This document shows positions 35,801 through 45,111 of a stretch of DNA of 64,000 nt, one piece after another. This stretch comes from Bacteroidota bacterium. Its GTDB lineage: Bacteria > Bacteroidota > Bacteroidia > B-17B0 > Aurantibacillaceae. The notes beneath the pieces were generated by a model. The model was not told the origin of the DNA, did not search any database, and was given only the letters and a program-made list of their open reading frames with translations. The stretch lies in the NCBI GenBank assembly GCA_025362395.1, contig JANYGK010000037.1:59046-123045 (forward strand), given 5' to 3'. Position 1 is the first letter of the stretch; every line of letters begins with the position of its first letter. The position numbers and the translations under genes are program-made.

Positions 35801-38518
35801 ATGAATGATTTAGTGATTTATTTAGTACCGGTTTTAGGTATAGTTGGTTTAATAGTAATGGCAATAAAATCTGCTTGGGTTAGTAAGCAGGATGCCGGAG
35901 ATAAGAACATGCAGGAGTTGGCCGGTTATATAGCCGACGGCGCTATGGCTTTCTTAAAAGCAGAATGGAAAGTGTTAAGCATATTTGTGGTTTTCGCAGC
36001 CGCCTTATTAGCTTATTCAGGTACAATACATCAGGTTCACGGTAAAGAAATTCACTCGAGTTGGGTAATTGCTATTGCCTTTATAATAGGTGCGGTGTTT
36101 TCTGCAACAGCAGGTTATATCGGTATGCGCGTGGCTACTAAAGCAAACGTGCGTACTACACAAGCGGCACGTACAAGTTTAAAACAAGCGCTAAAAGTAT
36201 CGTTTACGGGTGGCACCGTTATGGGCTTAGGCGTTGCGGGTTTAGCCGTGTTAGGGTTAGGTGGTTTGTTTATTGCCTTTATGGCAATGTTCGCTCATTT
36301 AGAGCATGCACAAATCAGCACATCTATTGAAGTATTAACCGGCTTTTCTTTAGGAGCTGAATCCATTGCTTTATTTGCCCGTGTTGGTGGCGGTATCTAT
36401 ACAAAAGCGGCCGATGTTGGCGCTGATTTAGTAGGTAAAGTAGAAGCGGGAATTCCGGAAGATGATGTTCGTAACCCAGCTACCATTGCCGATAACGTAG
36501 GTGATAACGTAGGTGACGTGGCAGGTATGGGTGCCGATTTATTCGGTTCTTATGTAGCAACTATTTTAGCAACCATGGTATTAGGCCAGGAAATTATTGT
36601 AAAAGATAACTTCGGTGGTATGTCTCCCATTTTATTACCCATGGTAATTTGCGGGTTAGGTATTTTATTCTCTATTGTAGGTACATGGTTCGTTACTATT
36701 AAAGATGATAAATCAAGTGTACAAAACGCATTAAATTTAGGTAATTGGTCATCTATGATCCTTACCGTTATTGCGTCTTACTTTATTGTAAACTGGATGC
36801 TACCTGATACTTTAAGCTTGCGCGGATACGAATTCTCTAAATTAAATGTATTCTTAGCCATAGTAGTTGGTACCGTAGTTGGTGCTATTATGAGTATTGT
36901 AACAGAATATTACACCGCTATGGGTAAAGCGCCCGTATTGTCTATCATTCAACAATCCTCTACAGGCCACGCTACTAATATTATAGGTGGTTTAGCAGTA
37001 GGTATGAAATCTACCGTTATCCCTATCTTAACACTAGCAGCCGGTATTATGGCCTCCTATTATTTTGCAGGTTTATACGGTGTAGCTATTGCAGCGGCAG
37101 GTATGATGGCAACAACGGCTATGCAATTAGCCATTGATGCTTTCGGGCCTATTGCGGATAATGCGGGCGGTATTGCAGAAATGAGCCAACTTCCCCCTGA
37201 AGTTCGTGAGCGTACCGATAACTTAGATGCAGTAGGAAATACAACAGCAGCAACCGGGAAAGGATTTGCCATTGCTTCTGCAGCCTTAACGTCTTTAGCT
37301 TTATTTGCAGCGTTTGTAGGTATTGCAGGTATTGATGCGATTGATATTTACAAAGCGCCGGTATTGGCAGGTTTATTTGTTGGTGGCATGATCCCTTTTA
37401 TTTTCTCAGCATTATGTATCCAGGCAGTTGGTAAAGCGGCCATGGACATGGTACAGGAGGTACGTCGCCAGTTCCGCGAGATTCCGGGAATTATGGAATA
37501 CAAAGCAAAACCGGAATACGAAAAATGCGTCGCTATCTCTACCAAAGCTTCTATTCGTGAAATGATGTTGCCGGGTGCTATTGCTTTAATAACACCGATA
37601 CTTGTAGGGTTTATATTCGGACCTGAAGTACTAGGAGGTTTATTAGCAGGTGTAACTGTATCAGGTGTGTTAATGGGAATTTTCCAAAGTAATGCCGGTG
37701 GTGCATGGGATAACGCTAAAAAATCGTTTGAAAAAGGTGTATTAATTAACGGTGAAATGTTCTATAAAAAATCAGAGCCGCACAAAGCATCTGTAACGGG
37801 TGATACAGTAGGTGATCCGTTCAAGGATACTTCAGGGCCTTCCATGAACATTTTAATTAAATTAATGAGTATCGTATCCTTAGTAATTGCGCCTTACATT
37901 GCTGTTGAAAGAATTTTAGTGGAAGATAAAGTGGCTGAGGCAGCTGTATTTACTAAACAATATGCCGATAAAGACATAAACGAATTAAAAGGGATTTATA
38001 AAGTGGACGGCTCGCACAGTGCAGTTGATTTTAGCATTAAGCACATTGTTACTAATACAAAAGGAACAGCTTTAATTGACAGTGGGTGGGTTAATTTAGA
38101 AAATCCGGGAACTAAAATCTATATTCAGCTCGATGCTAAAACATTAAATACACAAAGTGCTATGCGTGATGAGCATATTAAAGGTGAAGACTTTTTTGAT
38201 GCGAAAAAATTTCCTAAAATTATTTTTGAAGCTTCTGAAATTTTTAAAGACAGCAGCACAACCGAATTTAATTATATAGGTAAAGGTAAATTAACCATTA
38301 AAGGGATTACTAAAGAAACCATGATCCCGTTTAATTACTTAGGTGTTTCCGACCAAAAAGAATTTGATAAGGACGGTAAAGAGGTGATTATAAAAATAGC
38401 GGGTTTTGAGGGAAAAGCTATTATTAAACGTACCGATTTCGGTATTGGAAACTCAGGTGGTTTAGGTGAAAATGTTACCATTAATATTACATTGGAAACC
38501 ATGCAGATTGTAAAATAA
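35801..38518 (+). CDS. hppA: Membrane-bound ion-pumping pyrophosphatase fused to a YceI-like domain
   Basis: A 905-residue protein. Residues 1 to about 715 form a 16-helix membrane pyrophosphatase that couples PPi hydrolysis to H+ or Na+ export. The PPi motif is [20 protein letters not shown] (from residue 205), followed by [20 protein letters not shown]. The [15 protein letters not shown] motif carries Ala where K+-independent enzymes have Lys, so it should be K+-dependent. Residues about 731-905 are a YceI-type lipocalin-like domain ([16 protein letters not shown] ... [20 protein letters not shown] ... RTDFGIG), which in its free form binds polyprenyl or lipid ligands in the periplasm. The HppA C-terminus faces outside, so the topology is consistent. 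The whole reading frame is continuous. A terminator follows. Confidence 0.93.
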   Translation: MNDLVIYLVPVLGIVGLIVMAIKSAWVSKQDAGDKNMQELAGYIADGAMAFLKAEWKVLSIFVVFAAALLAYSGTIHQVHGKEIHSSWVIAIAFIIGAVFSATAGYIGMRVATKANVRTTQAARTSLKQALKVSFTGGTVMGLGVAGLAVLGLGGLFIAFMAMFAHLEHAQISTSIEVLTGFSLGAESIALFARVGGGIYTKAADVGADLVGKVEAGIPEDDVRNPATIADNVGDNVGDVAGMGADLFGSYVATILATMVLGQEIIVKDNFGGMSPILLPMVICGLGILFSIVGTWFVTIKDDKSSVQNALNLGNWSSMILTVIASYFIVNWMLPDTLSLRGYEFSKLNVFLAIVVGTVVGAIMSIVTEYYTAMGKAPVLSIIQQSSTGHATNIIGGLAVGMKSTVIPILTLAAGIMASYYFAGLYGVAIAAAGMMATTAMQLAIDAFGPIADNAGGIAEMSQLPPEVRERTDNLDAVGNTTAATGKGFAIASAALTSLALFAAFVGIAGIDAIDIYKAPVLAGLFVGGMIPFIFSALCIQAVGKAAMDMVQEVRRQFREIPGIMEYKAKPEYEKCVAISTKASIREMMLPGAIALITPILVGFIFGPEVLGGLLAGVTVSGVLMGIFQSNAGGAWDNAKKSFEKGVLINGEMFYKKSEPHKASVTGDTVGDPFKDTSGPSMNILIKLMSIVSLVIAPYIAVERILVEDKVAEAAVFTKQYADKDINELKGIYKVDGSHSAVDFSIKHIVTNTKGTALIDSGWVNLENPGTKIYIQLDAKTLNTQSAMRDEHIKGEDFFDAKKFPKIIFEASEIFKDSSTTEFNYIGKGKLTIKGITKETMIPFNYLGVSDQKEFDKDGKEVIIKIAGFEGKAIIKRTDFGIGNSGGLGENVTINITLETMQIVK

Positions 38519-38540
38519 TTTTTTTTACACTATTCATTTA

Positions 38541-38564
38541 AAAGTCCTGCAAGTTGCAGGACTT
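38541..38564 (+). terminator. Terminator after hppA-YceI
   Basis: AAAGTCCTGCAA directly followed by TTGCAGGACTTT, a perfect 12-bp stem without a spacer, then TTG and TTTT. It is 22 bases after the stop codon. Confidence 0.85.
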
Positions 38565-38588
38565 TTTGTTTTATGATTAACTTGCAGG

Positions 38589-40349
38589 ATGATCCGGTGT
38601 ATAGTTTTTAGTGTTGCGTATTTAATTTTTTGTCATCCTTGCTTGGCGCAGAATGATTCCATAGCTGTAAAGGCCATTCATGATAAGCTGCGGGTGTTTC
38701 AGGAAAACGATCTGATAGATTCCATTTTGTTTTATGAAACAAAAGCAATGCAAATTTCCCGTAAAATAAATTATGAGCCCGGGGTAGCCCATGCCCTGAG
38801 CAGTTTTGGAGTTATTTATAAAATTAAAGGAGAGTACCCTAAGGCATTGAACAGTTTTTTTAAAGCCTTATCCATTTACGAAAAAAGAAAAGATAAGTTT
38901 CGCATCCTTGTACAATACAGCGGTATTGCCTCTGTTTATTTCTTTCAGAATGATCTCGAAAAAGCAAAATCATATTATCTGAAAGCCCTGTCGCTTAGCA
39001 GGGCGTTGGGAGACAAGCGCATTGAATCAGATAATCTTTGTAACCTGGCAGGTTTATATAATCAAAAGGGTGAGTTTGCCAATGCGGAAGAGTGTTTGTT
39101 GAAAGCCTTAACTATTGATAAGGCAATGAAAAATGAGATAGGAGAAGCACATGAGATGGTAAACCTTGGAGAAATTTACCAAAGTACAGGGAACTATAAA
39201 AAGTCAATTGAAATTTCCGGCAATGCTTTAGCGCTTGCTAAAAAGTTGAAATATTTGGATATCATGCCCGGCTGCTATCTAATTCTCGGGAAAGCAAACT
39301 TAAAACTGAAAAGAAATAAAGAAGCGGAAAGTGCTTTTTTAACAGCATTAAGCCTGGCAAATGAATTAGGGAATTTACCGGAAACGATGTCAATAGAAAC
39401 CACATTAAGCGAATTTTATTTTGAAACCGGAAACAGTGAAAAAGCCTTTTCCCACTACAAAAAACAAATTCAGTACAAGGACAGTATGTACAATGAAGAG
39501 AGTACAAAAAAAACGGTTGAGGCGGAAATGAATTATGAATTTGAGAAAAAGCAAGCAGTAGAAAAAGCAATACATGAAGAGCAAGTGTTGTTATTGCAGG
39601 TGGAAAATGATCTGCAAAAACAATGGCGGTTATTTTTAATTATAGGAATAGCCTTATGTTTACTGCTGTTGTTTTTTGTAAAACGCGCGTATGATAACAA
39701 AAAACGCATTGCCGGTTTCCTTGCTGAAGAAAGTAACCGAAAAGAAGTTCTGTTACAGGAGGTACATCACCGTATCAATAATAATTTGCAGATTATTTCG
39801 AGCTTACTGTCGCTGCAAGCCAACAGTGCTGCCGATGAGAGGCTTCATGCCTATTTAACGCAAAGTCAAAACCGCATTCAATCATTATCTGTACTGCATG
39901 AATTATTATACCAAACCGATTCGCCGTTAAAAATTAATATGAAAACGTATTTAAATAAAGTGCTCGATTTTCATAGAGATGTCATTAACACATTACCCGC
40001 AAGTGTAGAGGTTGACTTACAGATTACGGAAGTTTATTTTCCTACAAAAATGGCTGTGTCGGTGGCCCTCATCATTAACGAATTGGTTACCAATTCTATT
40101 AAATATGCTTTTAACGGGTTGAGTACAGGCAAGATCATGATCTCCCTTATACCCCATTCGGATAATGCCGGGCAATGGCAGTTAATGGTGGCAGATACGG
40201 GAAATGGGTTGCCATTGGAGGGGCAGTTAAGAAAAGACAGCTTAGGTTTAAGGTTAGTAACTATAATGGTAAAGCAATTAAATGCTACGTTTACAAAAAG
40301 TAACACACCGGGCGCCACCTTTCAATTATTTTTTACAGTTAAATTATAG
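38589..40349 (+). CDS. TPR-containing sensor histidine kinase (HisKA_2 type)
   Basis: A 586-residue kinase. The signal peptide is at 1-20 (cleavage after CLAQ). Periplasmic tetratricopeptide repeats run to about 290, then a coiled coil and one membrane helix (about 346-366, LFLIIGIALCLLLLFF). The phospho-acceptor region is EVHHRINNNLQIISSLLSLQ (H393/H394). The HATPase_c domain has the N box INELVTNSIKYAF (near 495-507), VADTGNGLP, and DSLGLRLV. HisKA_2 kinases commonly signal to separate response regulators. The nearest is the LuxR-type regulator at 45897-46565, but pairing is unproven. The ATG is 24 bases beyond the upstream terminator. Confidence 0.92.
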   Translation: MIRCIVFSVAYLIFCHPCLAQNDSIAVKAIHDKLRVFQENDLIDSILFYETKAMQISRKINYEPGVAHALSSFGVIYKIKGEYPKALNSFFKALSIYEKRKDKFRILVQYSGIASVYFFQNDLEKAKSYYLKALSLSRALGDKRIESDNLCNLAGLYNQKGEFANAEECLLKALTIDKAMKNEIGEAHEMVNLGEIYQSTGNYKKSIEISGNALALAKKLKYLDIMPGCYLILGKANLKLKRNKEAESAFLTALSLANELGNLPETMSIETTLSEFYFETGNSEKAFSHYKKQIQYKDSMYNEESTKKTVEAEMNYEFEKKQAVEKAIHEEQVLLLQVENDLQKQWRLFLIIGIALCLLLLFFVKRAYDNKKRIAGFLAEESNRKEVLLQEVHHRINNNLQIISSLLSLQANSAADERLHAYLTQSQNRIQSLSVLHELLYQTDSPLKINMKTYLNKVLDFHRDVINTLPASVEVDLQITEVYFPTKMAVSVALIINELVTNSIKYAFNGLSTGKIMISLIPHSDNAGQWQLMVADTGNGLPLEGQLRKDSLGLRLVTIMVKQLNATFTKSNTPGATFQLFFTVKL

Positions 40350-40631
40350 TTTAATAACTGTTGCCACAGTTACCATTAATAAATACAGTTCGCTTCTGCG
40401 GCTTACACCTTGCTATATCATAGTAGCGGTTAATGCCTTACCTTTTGTAACAGTATCTGCTACTAATTTGGTTAGTTGTATATAAACCAGTATTAAATAA
40501 TGCTAATCTTGAAAAGCAATTATTAACTACAGGGTCTGTAACGAAAACTGCCTTATTTGATGCCCCTGATAGAGAGACCAGGTAGAGTAATGAGTGTTAT
40601 GTGAGCCTGACCGTTCGTTCATTTCTATAAA
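40350..40631. other. Intergenic region without a supported gene
   Basis: 282 bases. On the minus strand a broken frame reads VYIQLTKLVADTVTKGKALT, then an amber codon, then a helix-like stretch to a TAA near the kinase stop. This could be the worn end of an old gene, but the evidence is too weak to call. Confidence 0.3.
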
Positions 40632-41093
40632 TTAGTCTCTGTAGCGCACGGGGCTGCACTGCGCAAAATTAACCGCAGCGGTCATGGGGAATTGGTAAGA
40701 CTTAATAAATTGATTTAATAATACTTCAAATTGTATTTGTTTTTCTTTGGTTATTTGTTTTTTACCAAAATTGTAAAGGAAGTAATCAATATGTCCGTTT
40801 TTATTATAATAAATACGATTGAAGCATGATGTTTCTTTTCCCCATTTAAATTTATTGTCGTGTAAATACTGAGCAAGGTCTTGTAATGTTTTGCTGTACG
40901 CATTTATAAATTCATCTTCTTTATTCCAAAATACCGCTTTAGTAGAATCTGAATGCATTCCGCTTTTGTAAAGGCTATCTAATTTTTCAATGGTAACGCC
41001 TTTTTTATCAGCAGCCTGAAACGTCATTACTACCTGTGCAGTTAAAGTAGTTGAAGTTGAGATTAAGATAAGATATAAGAGAATTTGTTTCAT
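40632..41093 (-). CDS. Secreted hypothetical protein (intact copy of a duplicated gene)
   Basis: A 153-residue protein with a signal peptide (MKQILLYLILISTSTTLTAQ, cleavage after TAQ). The mature part is mixed alpha/beta with a conserved-looking FNRIYYNKNGHIDYFLYNFG segment and the C-terminal NFAQCSPVRYRD. I recognise no family. A clearly homologous but dead copy lies at 47322-47771 on the same strand, so the gene belongs to the duplicated region. It is the last gene of the minus-strand run. Survival of an open frame while its copy decays argues that it is functional. Confidence 0.7.
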   Translation of the reverse strand: MKQILLYLILISTSTTLTAQVVMTFQAADKKGVTIEKLDSLYKSGMHSDSTKAVFWNKEDEFINAYSKTLQDLAQYLHDNKFKWGKETSCFNRIYYNKNGHIDYFLYNFGKKQITKEKQIQFEVLLNQFIKSYQFPMTAAVNFAQCSPVRYRD

Positions 41094-41134
41094 GAGTGGA
41101 TATTGAATTATAATAAATTAAATATAAAATTAAT

Positions 41135-41668
41135 TTATTGATTTTTACAATGTAAAATATTATTTATTAATTGATTATGTTTTAATGTAAATTCATTTGA
41201 CATACTGTTTAATGATGCGTAATGCATAAGATGGATTTTATTATCACAATTATAAATAGCAACAGGTGTTGGTCCACTGCAAAGTATATTAATTTTGGTT
41301 TTTATATACTCTACTGTTGTAAAATAGATGTTTTTACCTTTTAGCTTGTAAAAATTATTAATTCGTTGCACTTCTACTAACGATTCGTTATTCGTTAAAA
41401 AAATGAATTGATAATTTTTTTGACCTTTCGCAAAATAGTTTACGCATCCTGAACAATGCGAAGTGGATACAAAAATAATGGGTTTTTTATTTTTAAGAAG
41501 TAAGGCACTTTTAACGGGTATAAGTTCTGAATTAAAGACCTTAACAAAAATCGAATCGAAGAAGATAACTTCGCTTTGAGCTTTTAGAAACGTCTGTAAT
41601 CCTAAAAATAAAATTAAAAAATTAGTTCGTAAGAATTTTGATCTTTTTAATGCCATAATACAGTTCAT
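41135..41668 (-). CDS. Thioredoxin-like secreted protein
   Basis: A 177-residue protein. The N-terminal hydrophobic segment (FLRTNFLILFLGLQTFLKA) is a signal peptide or anchor. The core PIIFVSTSHCSGCVNYF has a CxxC pair (C72, C75) right after a beta strand, the arrangement of thioredoxin-fold oxidoreductases. Later TPVAIYN resembles the cis-Pro strand. It lacks TlpA insertions and is short. It belongs to the alternating propeller/thioredoxin array (see 43397-43915). The start could be the first Met or MALKRSKF four codons later. Its partner and substrate are unknown. Confidence 0.7.
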   Translation of the reverse strand: MNCIMALKRSKFLRTNFLILFLGLQTFLKAQSEVIFFDSIFVKVFNSELIPVKSALLLKNKKPIIFVSTSHCSGCVNYFAKGQKNYQFIFLTNNESLVEVQRINNFYKLKGKNIYFTTVEYIKTKINILCSGPTPVAIYNCDNKIHLMHYASLNSMSNEFTLKHNQLINNILHCKNQ

Positions 41669-41699
41669 TTTTGCGCGCTAATTCGTTTTCTTTATCATA

Positions 41700-42848
41700 C
41701 TAGTCGGTTTGCCTGTTATAAGATTTTGAAATTACATTTTCCATAAACGGGAAATAAATAAAATAAAAATCATTATTACCAGCATATACAAGGCCGGCGT
41801 AATTTCCATAAAATCCTTTTACATAATTGTTTTCGGGGATATACTCTTTACCTTCTTCATAGTAACCGGGTAAATCCTAACTTTTTGAAATGACCCAACC
41901 ATTACTATTTTTTTTCCATATATCATACTTTAAATGACTTGTGTTTGATTGCTTTAGGGTAACAAGTAAGTGTATACTATCAAGCAAATAAATTTTTTCT
42001 ATGCGTGTTAAAAGAGTATCATCCGCTTTTAATATTTTGTTCATTTCATCTACGGAATAATCATCACCTGACGGAATGAGTTTTAAGACTGATTTATTTT
42101 TATCTAAATAATCTGACTTTATTGAATCAATTTGAATAAAATTTTCATTGTAGATTTTGATCGTATAATCAGTAGTATGTGCATAAGCAATTAAACCTTT
42201 ATAGGTACTAAGCCATTCATTTACAAAATAACTGAATTGTACATTTTCGTCGCCCATTCTTTTCTCAGCACCTAAACTATCTTTATCCAAATATAATTTT
42301 GACCAAGTATGTTTATTAGATTCATCTAACGGATGAAAATTATAATTAACATACAATAATAATTCATTAGTATTTAATTGATATAATCGATTAAATGATC
42401 CATTATTTTTAATGCTTTTATTCAGCGTATAGTCTGTGCCATTTTTAGTAAAAATGAAAATGCAATTATTATTTATAATCACTATTTTATTTTTAACAAC
42501 GCCAATGGCATCAATATGCTCATTAAACAGGGGTTTTAATTCCTTAGATTTTTTAATTTCTATGAATTTTGTTTCTTTGGTTTTTGTATCGTATTCTTTT
42601 ATTTCTAATACTTTTGTATCATAAGCAGCGTTTTGTGATACCCCATAAACATACCCGGCATTATAAGTAATAATGGTTTTATAAGTACCTCCGGTTTTGG
42701 ACTCAATTTTTGTGTTGTAATTATAAACTTCGCTATAAACAGTGTTTTGCGTTTTAAAAACTAATGGCAGCAAGATAACGGCTGCCATTAGTTTTACTTT
42801 ATTAATAATTAATTCCATTTTATCGCACTGACTGAAGTATGATATCAT
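41700..42848 (-). pseudogene. Beta-propeller-like secreted protein gene with an in-frame amber codon
   Basis: Open from 42848 to a TAG at 41877-41879 (323 residues). The same frame then continues without a break for 58 codons, DLPGYYEEGKEYIPENNYV and onward, to a second TAG at 41700-41702. The extension aligns loosely with the C-terminus of the propeller gene at 43866-45044 (EYKMNADTFFGWFSIMTTQG), so the first TAG is probably a premature stop. The more likely start is the internal Met of MELIINKVKLMAAVILLPLV (42818), which gives a signal peptide. Repeated strand pairs such as KNKIVIINNNCIFIFTKNG suggest a propeller fold. The shortened protein could still be made. Confidence 0.65.
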
Positions 42849-42851
42849 ATG

Positions 42852-43154
42852 TTAGAAAAAGTTCTTGATAGTTTCAAATTGAGCGTCTATAGTATGAACG
42901 TCTATAATAAGTGTTGTATCTACATTGTTATTTTTAAGCAGGACTGCGCTTGAATGTTTAAACGTTTTATCCATTATATTATCCGGGTCTTCAAAAAAGA
43001 TGTTGTTTTTGTTTTTTGGAAACATAGATATATCTAAGTTTGTTTCGTGTACTGCAATTAAAAAGACAATTTTACGGTTATTAATATTGTCAAACGCAAG
43101 GCTTAAAAATTTTTCGTTACAATAGAATGAAGTATGTGTAAATAAAATCAGTTT
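42852..43154 (-). pseudogene. Thioredoxin-like gene remnant
   Basis: A 100-codon frame ending in TAA at 42852-42854 has no usable start. It aligns along its length with the intact protein at 43397-43915. Examples are IVFLIAVHETNLDISMF with AVFLIVASGTNIDLSEY, IFFEDPDNIMDKTFKHSSA with VFYDKPENAKNILFNKSKA, and TTLIIDVHTIDAQFE with TIINIDARGLDLQFE. The CPPC motif is degraded to one Cys (FYCNEKF). The upstream part holds a 67-base sequence repeated at 45772-45838. Confidence 0.7.
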
Positions 43155-43191
43155 AGTTAAATGGTTTTTTGTATTTGCATAATTTGCCTAC
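43125..43191. repeat. 67-base repeat, copy 1
   Basis: Collinear without gaps and with about nine mismatches to 45772-45838. On the minus strand both read NYA(N/D)TKN(H/Y)LTK in the same register, so it is probably a piece of the thioredoxin-like coding sequence rather than a mobile element. Confidence 0.65.
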
Positions 43192-43302
43192 ACATTTAAA
43201 AAAGTTTTTTCCATTTTAGTGAATATTAAGTCAAATATATATAAAATTTCTCAAAGCAAAACACCTATATATAGTGATAATTACTAGGCATTAAAACTGT
43301 TT

Positions 43303-43387
43303 TTATTGATGGCAGTTAATAAATTAGTATGATTAGAATTGATAATTTTCTCCCTTAAACGAATGGAAATATCGTCTTACTCCTAAC
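43303..43387 (-). pseudogene. Fragment of a beta-propeller gene
   Basis: About 85 bases resemble 44691-44777, inside the propeller lipoprotein gene. Both contain CAGTTAATAAATTAGTATG near one end, and ACTCCTAA near the other. The matching region of the intact gene encodes LGVIKGISMRSRDTIIINSD. The fragment has frameshifts and stops. It begins 10 bases past the stop of the thioredoxin-like gene, where a propeller gene would be expected if the array repeats. The remainder of the 42849-43396 interval is AT-rich DNA. Confidence 0.55.
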
Positions 43388-43396
43388 AAATTATAA

Positions 43397-43915
43397 TTAC
43401 CTCAAACCAAGTCTTTGATTCATTTCCTCAAACTGTAGATCAAGCCCTCGCGCATCAATGTTAATAATAGTATCAATATGTTGTTGTTTAATAAAGATTG
43501 CTTTTGATTTATTAAAAAGGATGTTCTTTGCGTTTTCGGGCTTGTCATAAAATACACGGCTCTTTGCTTTTGTATATTCTGAAAGATCGATATTAGTACC
43601 TGATGCCACTATAAGGAATACTGCCGAAGAGTCGTTTAAATGGTGTATCATTAATTGTGAAAAATGTTTATTACATGGCGGGCAGCCATCATCTGATAAT
43701 ACAAACACCGTTTTAATACCGGTAGTTAATTTATAGTTTTGTTGCTCTTTAAAGTAATCGGATATCAATTCATAAGAAGTTTTAGGTTTTATTTCAATCT
43801 TTCCTTCACTGTTTTTTTGACTATTTTCTGTACAGCTTAATGCAAAAAATAAGATTAAAAAAACGCTAATCTTTAAATTCAAAGCGTGTAAACGTTGTGT
43901 ATGTATTGCTTTCAT
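43397..43915 (-). CDS. Thioredoxin-like lipoprotein
   Basis: 172 residues from the ATG at 43915, overlapping the upstream gene by 50 bases. A TTG at 43882 (LNLKISVFLILFFALSC) would give a more usual signal peptide and a shorter overlap. The lipobox is ALSC (C28), then a polar linker, then a thioredoxin-like core: VFVLSDDGCPPCNKHF with CPPC (C78, C81) after a beta strand. By family it would shuttle disulfides or reduce a partner in the periplasm, tethered to a membrane. Co-transcription with the propeller lipoprotein is certain from the overlap. It is paralogous to the remnant at 42852-43154. Confidence 0.78.
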   Translation of the reverse strand: MKAIHTQRLHALNLKISVFLILFFALSCTENSQKNSEGKIEIKPKTSYELISDYFKEQQNYKLTTGIKTVFVLSDDGCPPCNKHFSQLMIHHLNDSSAVFLIVASGTNIDLSEYTKAKSRVFYDKPENAKNILFNKSKAIFIKQQHIDTIINIDARGLDLQFEEMNQRLGLR

Positions 43916-45044
43916 GTATGTTTTTACTTGGGTTATTAATGAAGAGACCCTGAGTAGTCATAATGCTAAACCACCCAAAAAAAGTATCAGCATTCATTTT
44001 ATATTCTTTAAAATTTGTGAAAGTTGTATCGATTTTAATAATGGAATAAGGCATGCGTTTATAACCGATTTCCCTCTCTAATGTAGAACGTGTGGAATGA
44101 TACACTAAAAGATAATAACTTGATTTATTAACATCATAAAATATGCTGCCAAATTGTGCGGCAGTACTTTGAATACTATCGTTAATTTCCTGTATATGGT
44201 TTATTGTATTTTTGTTAATATGAGGAGGCTCTACTCCAATTTTAGTATAACGCGACTTAATTTTGATTTTATTTTTTAGCGTTAAAGTATTTGGGTTAGC
44301 AATAAAGAGTTTATCAGAATATCGTGTCCATAAAAATACATTATTATTAACGCAAGTAAAACGAGGTGATTCCGAAAAGTCATCTGTTGGTTTTGCAAAT
44401 TCGCTGTAATAATTTTTTAATCCAAATTCAGCGGTTGGATGATTTGTAGCATAATCGGAAATTTTACAGAAAAACGGCGCTTTGTATAGATTTCGTCGAA
44501 AATAGAGATCACTTTCTAATAATCCTTCGGGTTCATTCTCCTTGTCATTATATCTTAGTTCACTAAAAAAAAGGATAGAATTATTGATTAACTTACTTTG
44601 AAAAAGCGATGAATATAATTCATAATGATCACCATTTGATTGTTTAATTAAACTATCGATTAGGATTTTTTTAATAAACTCTCCTTTTCTATTAATAACA
44701 GTTAATAAATTAGTATGGTCAGAATTTATAATAATTGTATCTCTTGAACGCATTGAAATTCCTTTAATTACTCCTAAAAAGTGTAAAGTCTGTTTAAGAG
44801 GAATGGAATCTGTAAGTTCACCGGTGAGCTTAAATAATTTAATGCATTTGGTAGTTTCAGGATCTGCAAAGTAAATGTATTCGGTATGAGTTTTAGGATC
44901 AATAAATGAGCCTGAGTATACCCAACTTGCTTCAAAACCTGTTTTGAAAGTAATAGTATTTTTTATTTCGGGAATGTTTTCTGCCTGCCGGCAAGCAGTT
45001 ATAAAAAAAAAGATATAGTATATTATTTTTAAAATGAACTTCAT
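43866..45044 (-). CDS. Beta-propeller-like lipoprotein
   Basis: 392 residues from the ATG at 45044 (MKFILKIIYYIFFFITAC, lipobox ITAC, Cys18). The longer frame reaching 45188 would run through a terminator and into the neighbouring gene. The mature part repeats strand pairs with KLFKLTGELTDSIPL, LLTVINRKGEFIKKI and similar segments, typical of six-bladed propeller lipoproteins (DUF4221-like) of Bacteroidota. There is no catalytic motif. It probably binds a ligand or partner at the outer or inner membrane. It overlaps the thioredoxin-like gene. Fold assignment is by eye only. Confidence 0.7.
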   Translation of the reverse strand: MKFILKIIYYIFFFITACRQAENIPEIKNTITFKTGFEASWVYSGSFIDPKTHTEYIYFADPETTKCIKLFKLTGELTDSIPLKQTLHFLGVIKGISMRSRDTIIINSDHTNLLTVINRKGEFIKKILIDSLIKQSNGDHYELYSSLFQSKLINNSILFFSELRYNDKENEPEGLLESDLYFRRNLYKAPFFCKISDYATNHPTAEFGLKNYYSEFAKPTDDFSESPRFTCVNNNVFLWTRYSDKLFIANPNTLTLKNKIKIKSRYTKIGVEPPHINKNTINHIQEINDSIQSTAAQFGSIFYDVNKSSYYLLVYHSTRSTLEREIGYKRMPYSIIKIDTTFTNFKEYKMNADTFFGWFSIMTTQGLFINNPSKNIHESNTYTTFTRFEFKD

Positions 45045-45073
45045 TAGTAAGAAATTATTTATTCGGTAATAAT

Positions 45074-45099
45074 AAAGGAGGGATTGCAATCCCTCCTTT
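45074..45099 (-). terminator. Perfect palindrome terminator after the 161-residue lipoprotein gene
   Basis: AAAGGAGGGATTG followed by CAATCCCTCCTTT is a 26-base perfect palindrome, flanked on the minus-strand exit side by ATTATTACC. It lies 13 bases after the stop of the 161-residue gene and separates it from the propeller/thioredoxin genes. Confidence 0.7.
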
Positions 45100-45111
45100 A
45101 AAAAGATATTT

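Noticed and set aside
40282..40485. 67-codon plus-strand frame at the end of the kinase gene
   Set aside because: Starts inside the kinase in another frame and has no domain or signal.
40350..40631. Minus-strand remnant frame
   Set aside because: Contains a stop and shows no match to any neighbouring gene; too weak to annotate.
41877..41879. Amber codon as a site of pyrrolysine or programmed read-through
   Set aside because: Bacteroidota do not normally encode the pyrrolysine system and the locus is full of decayed copies, so a premature stop is the simpler reading.
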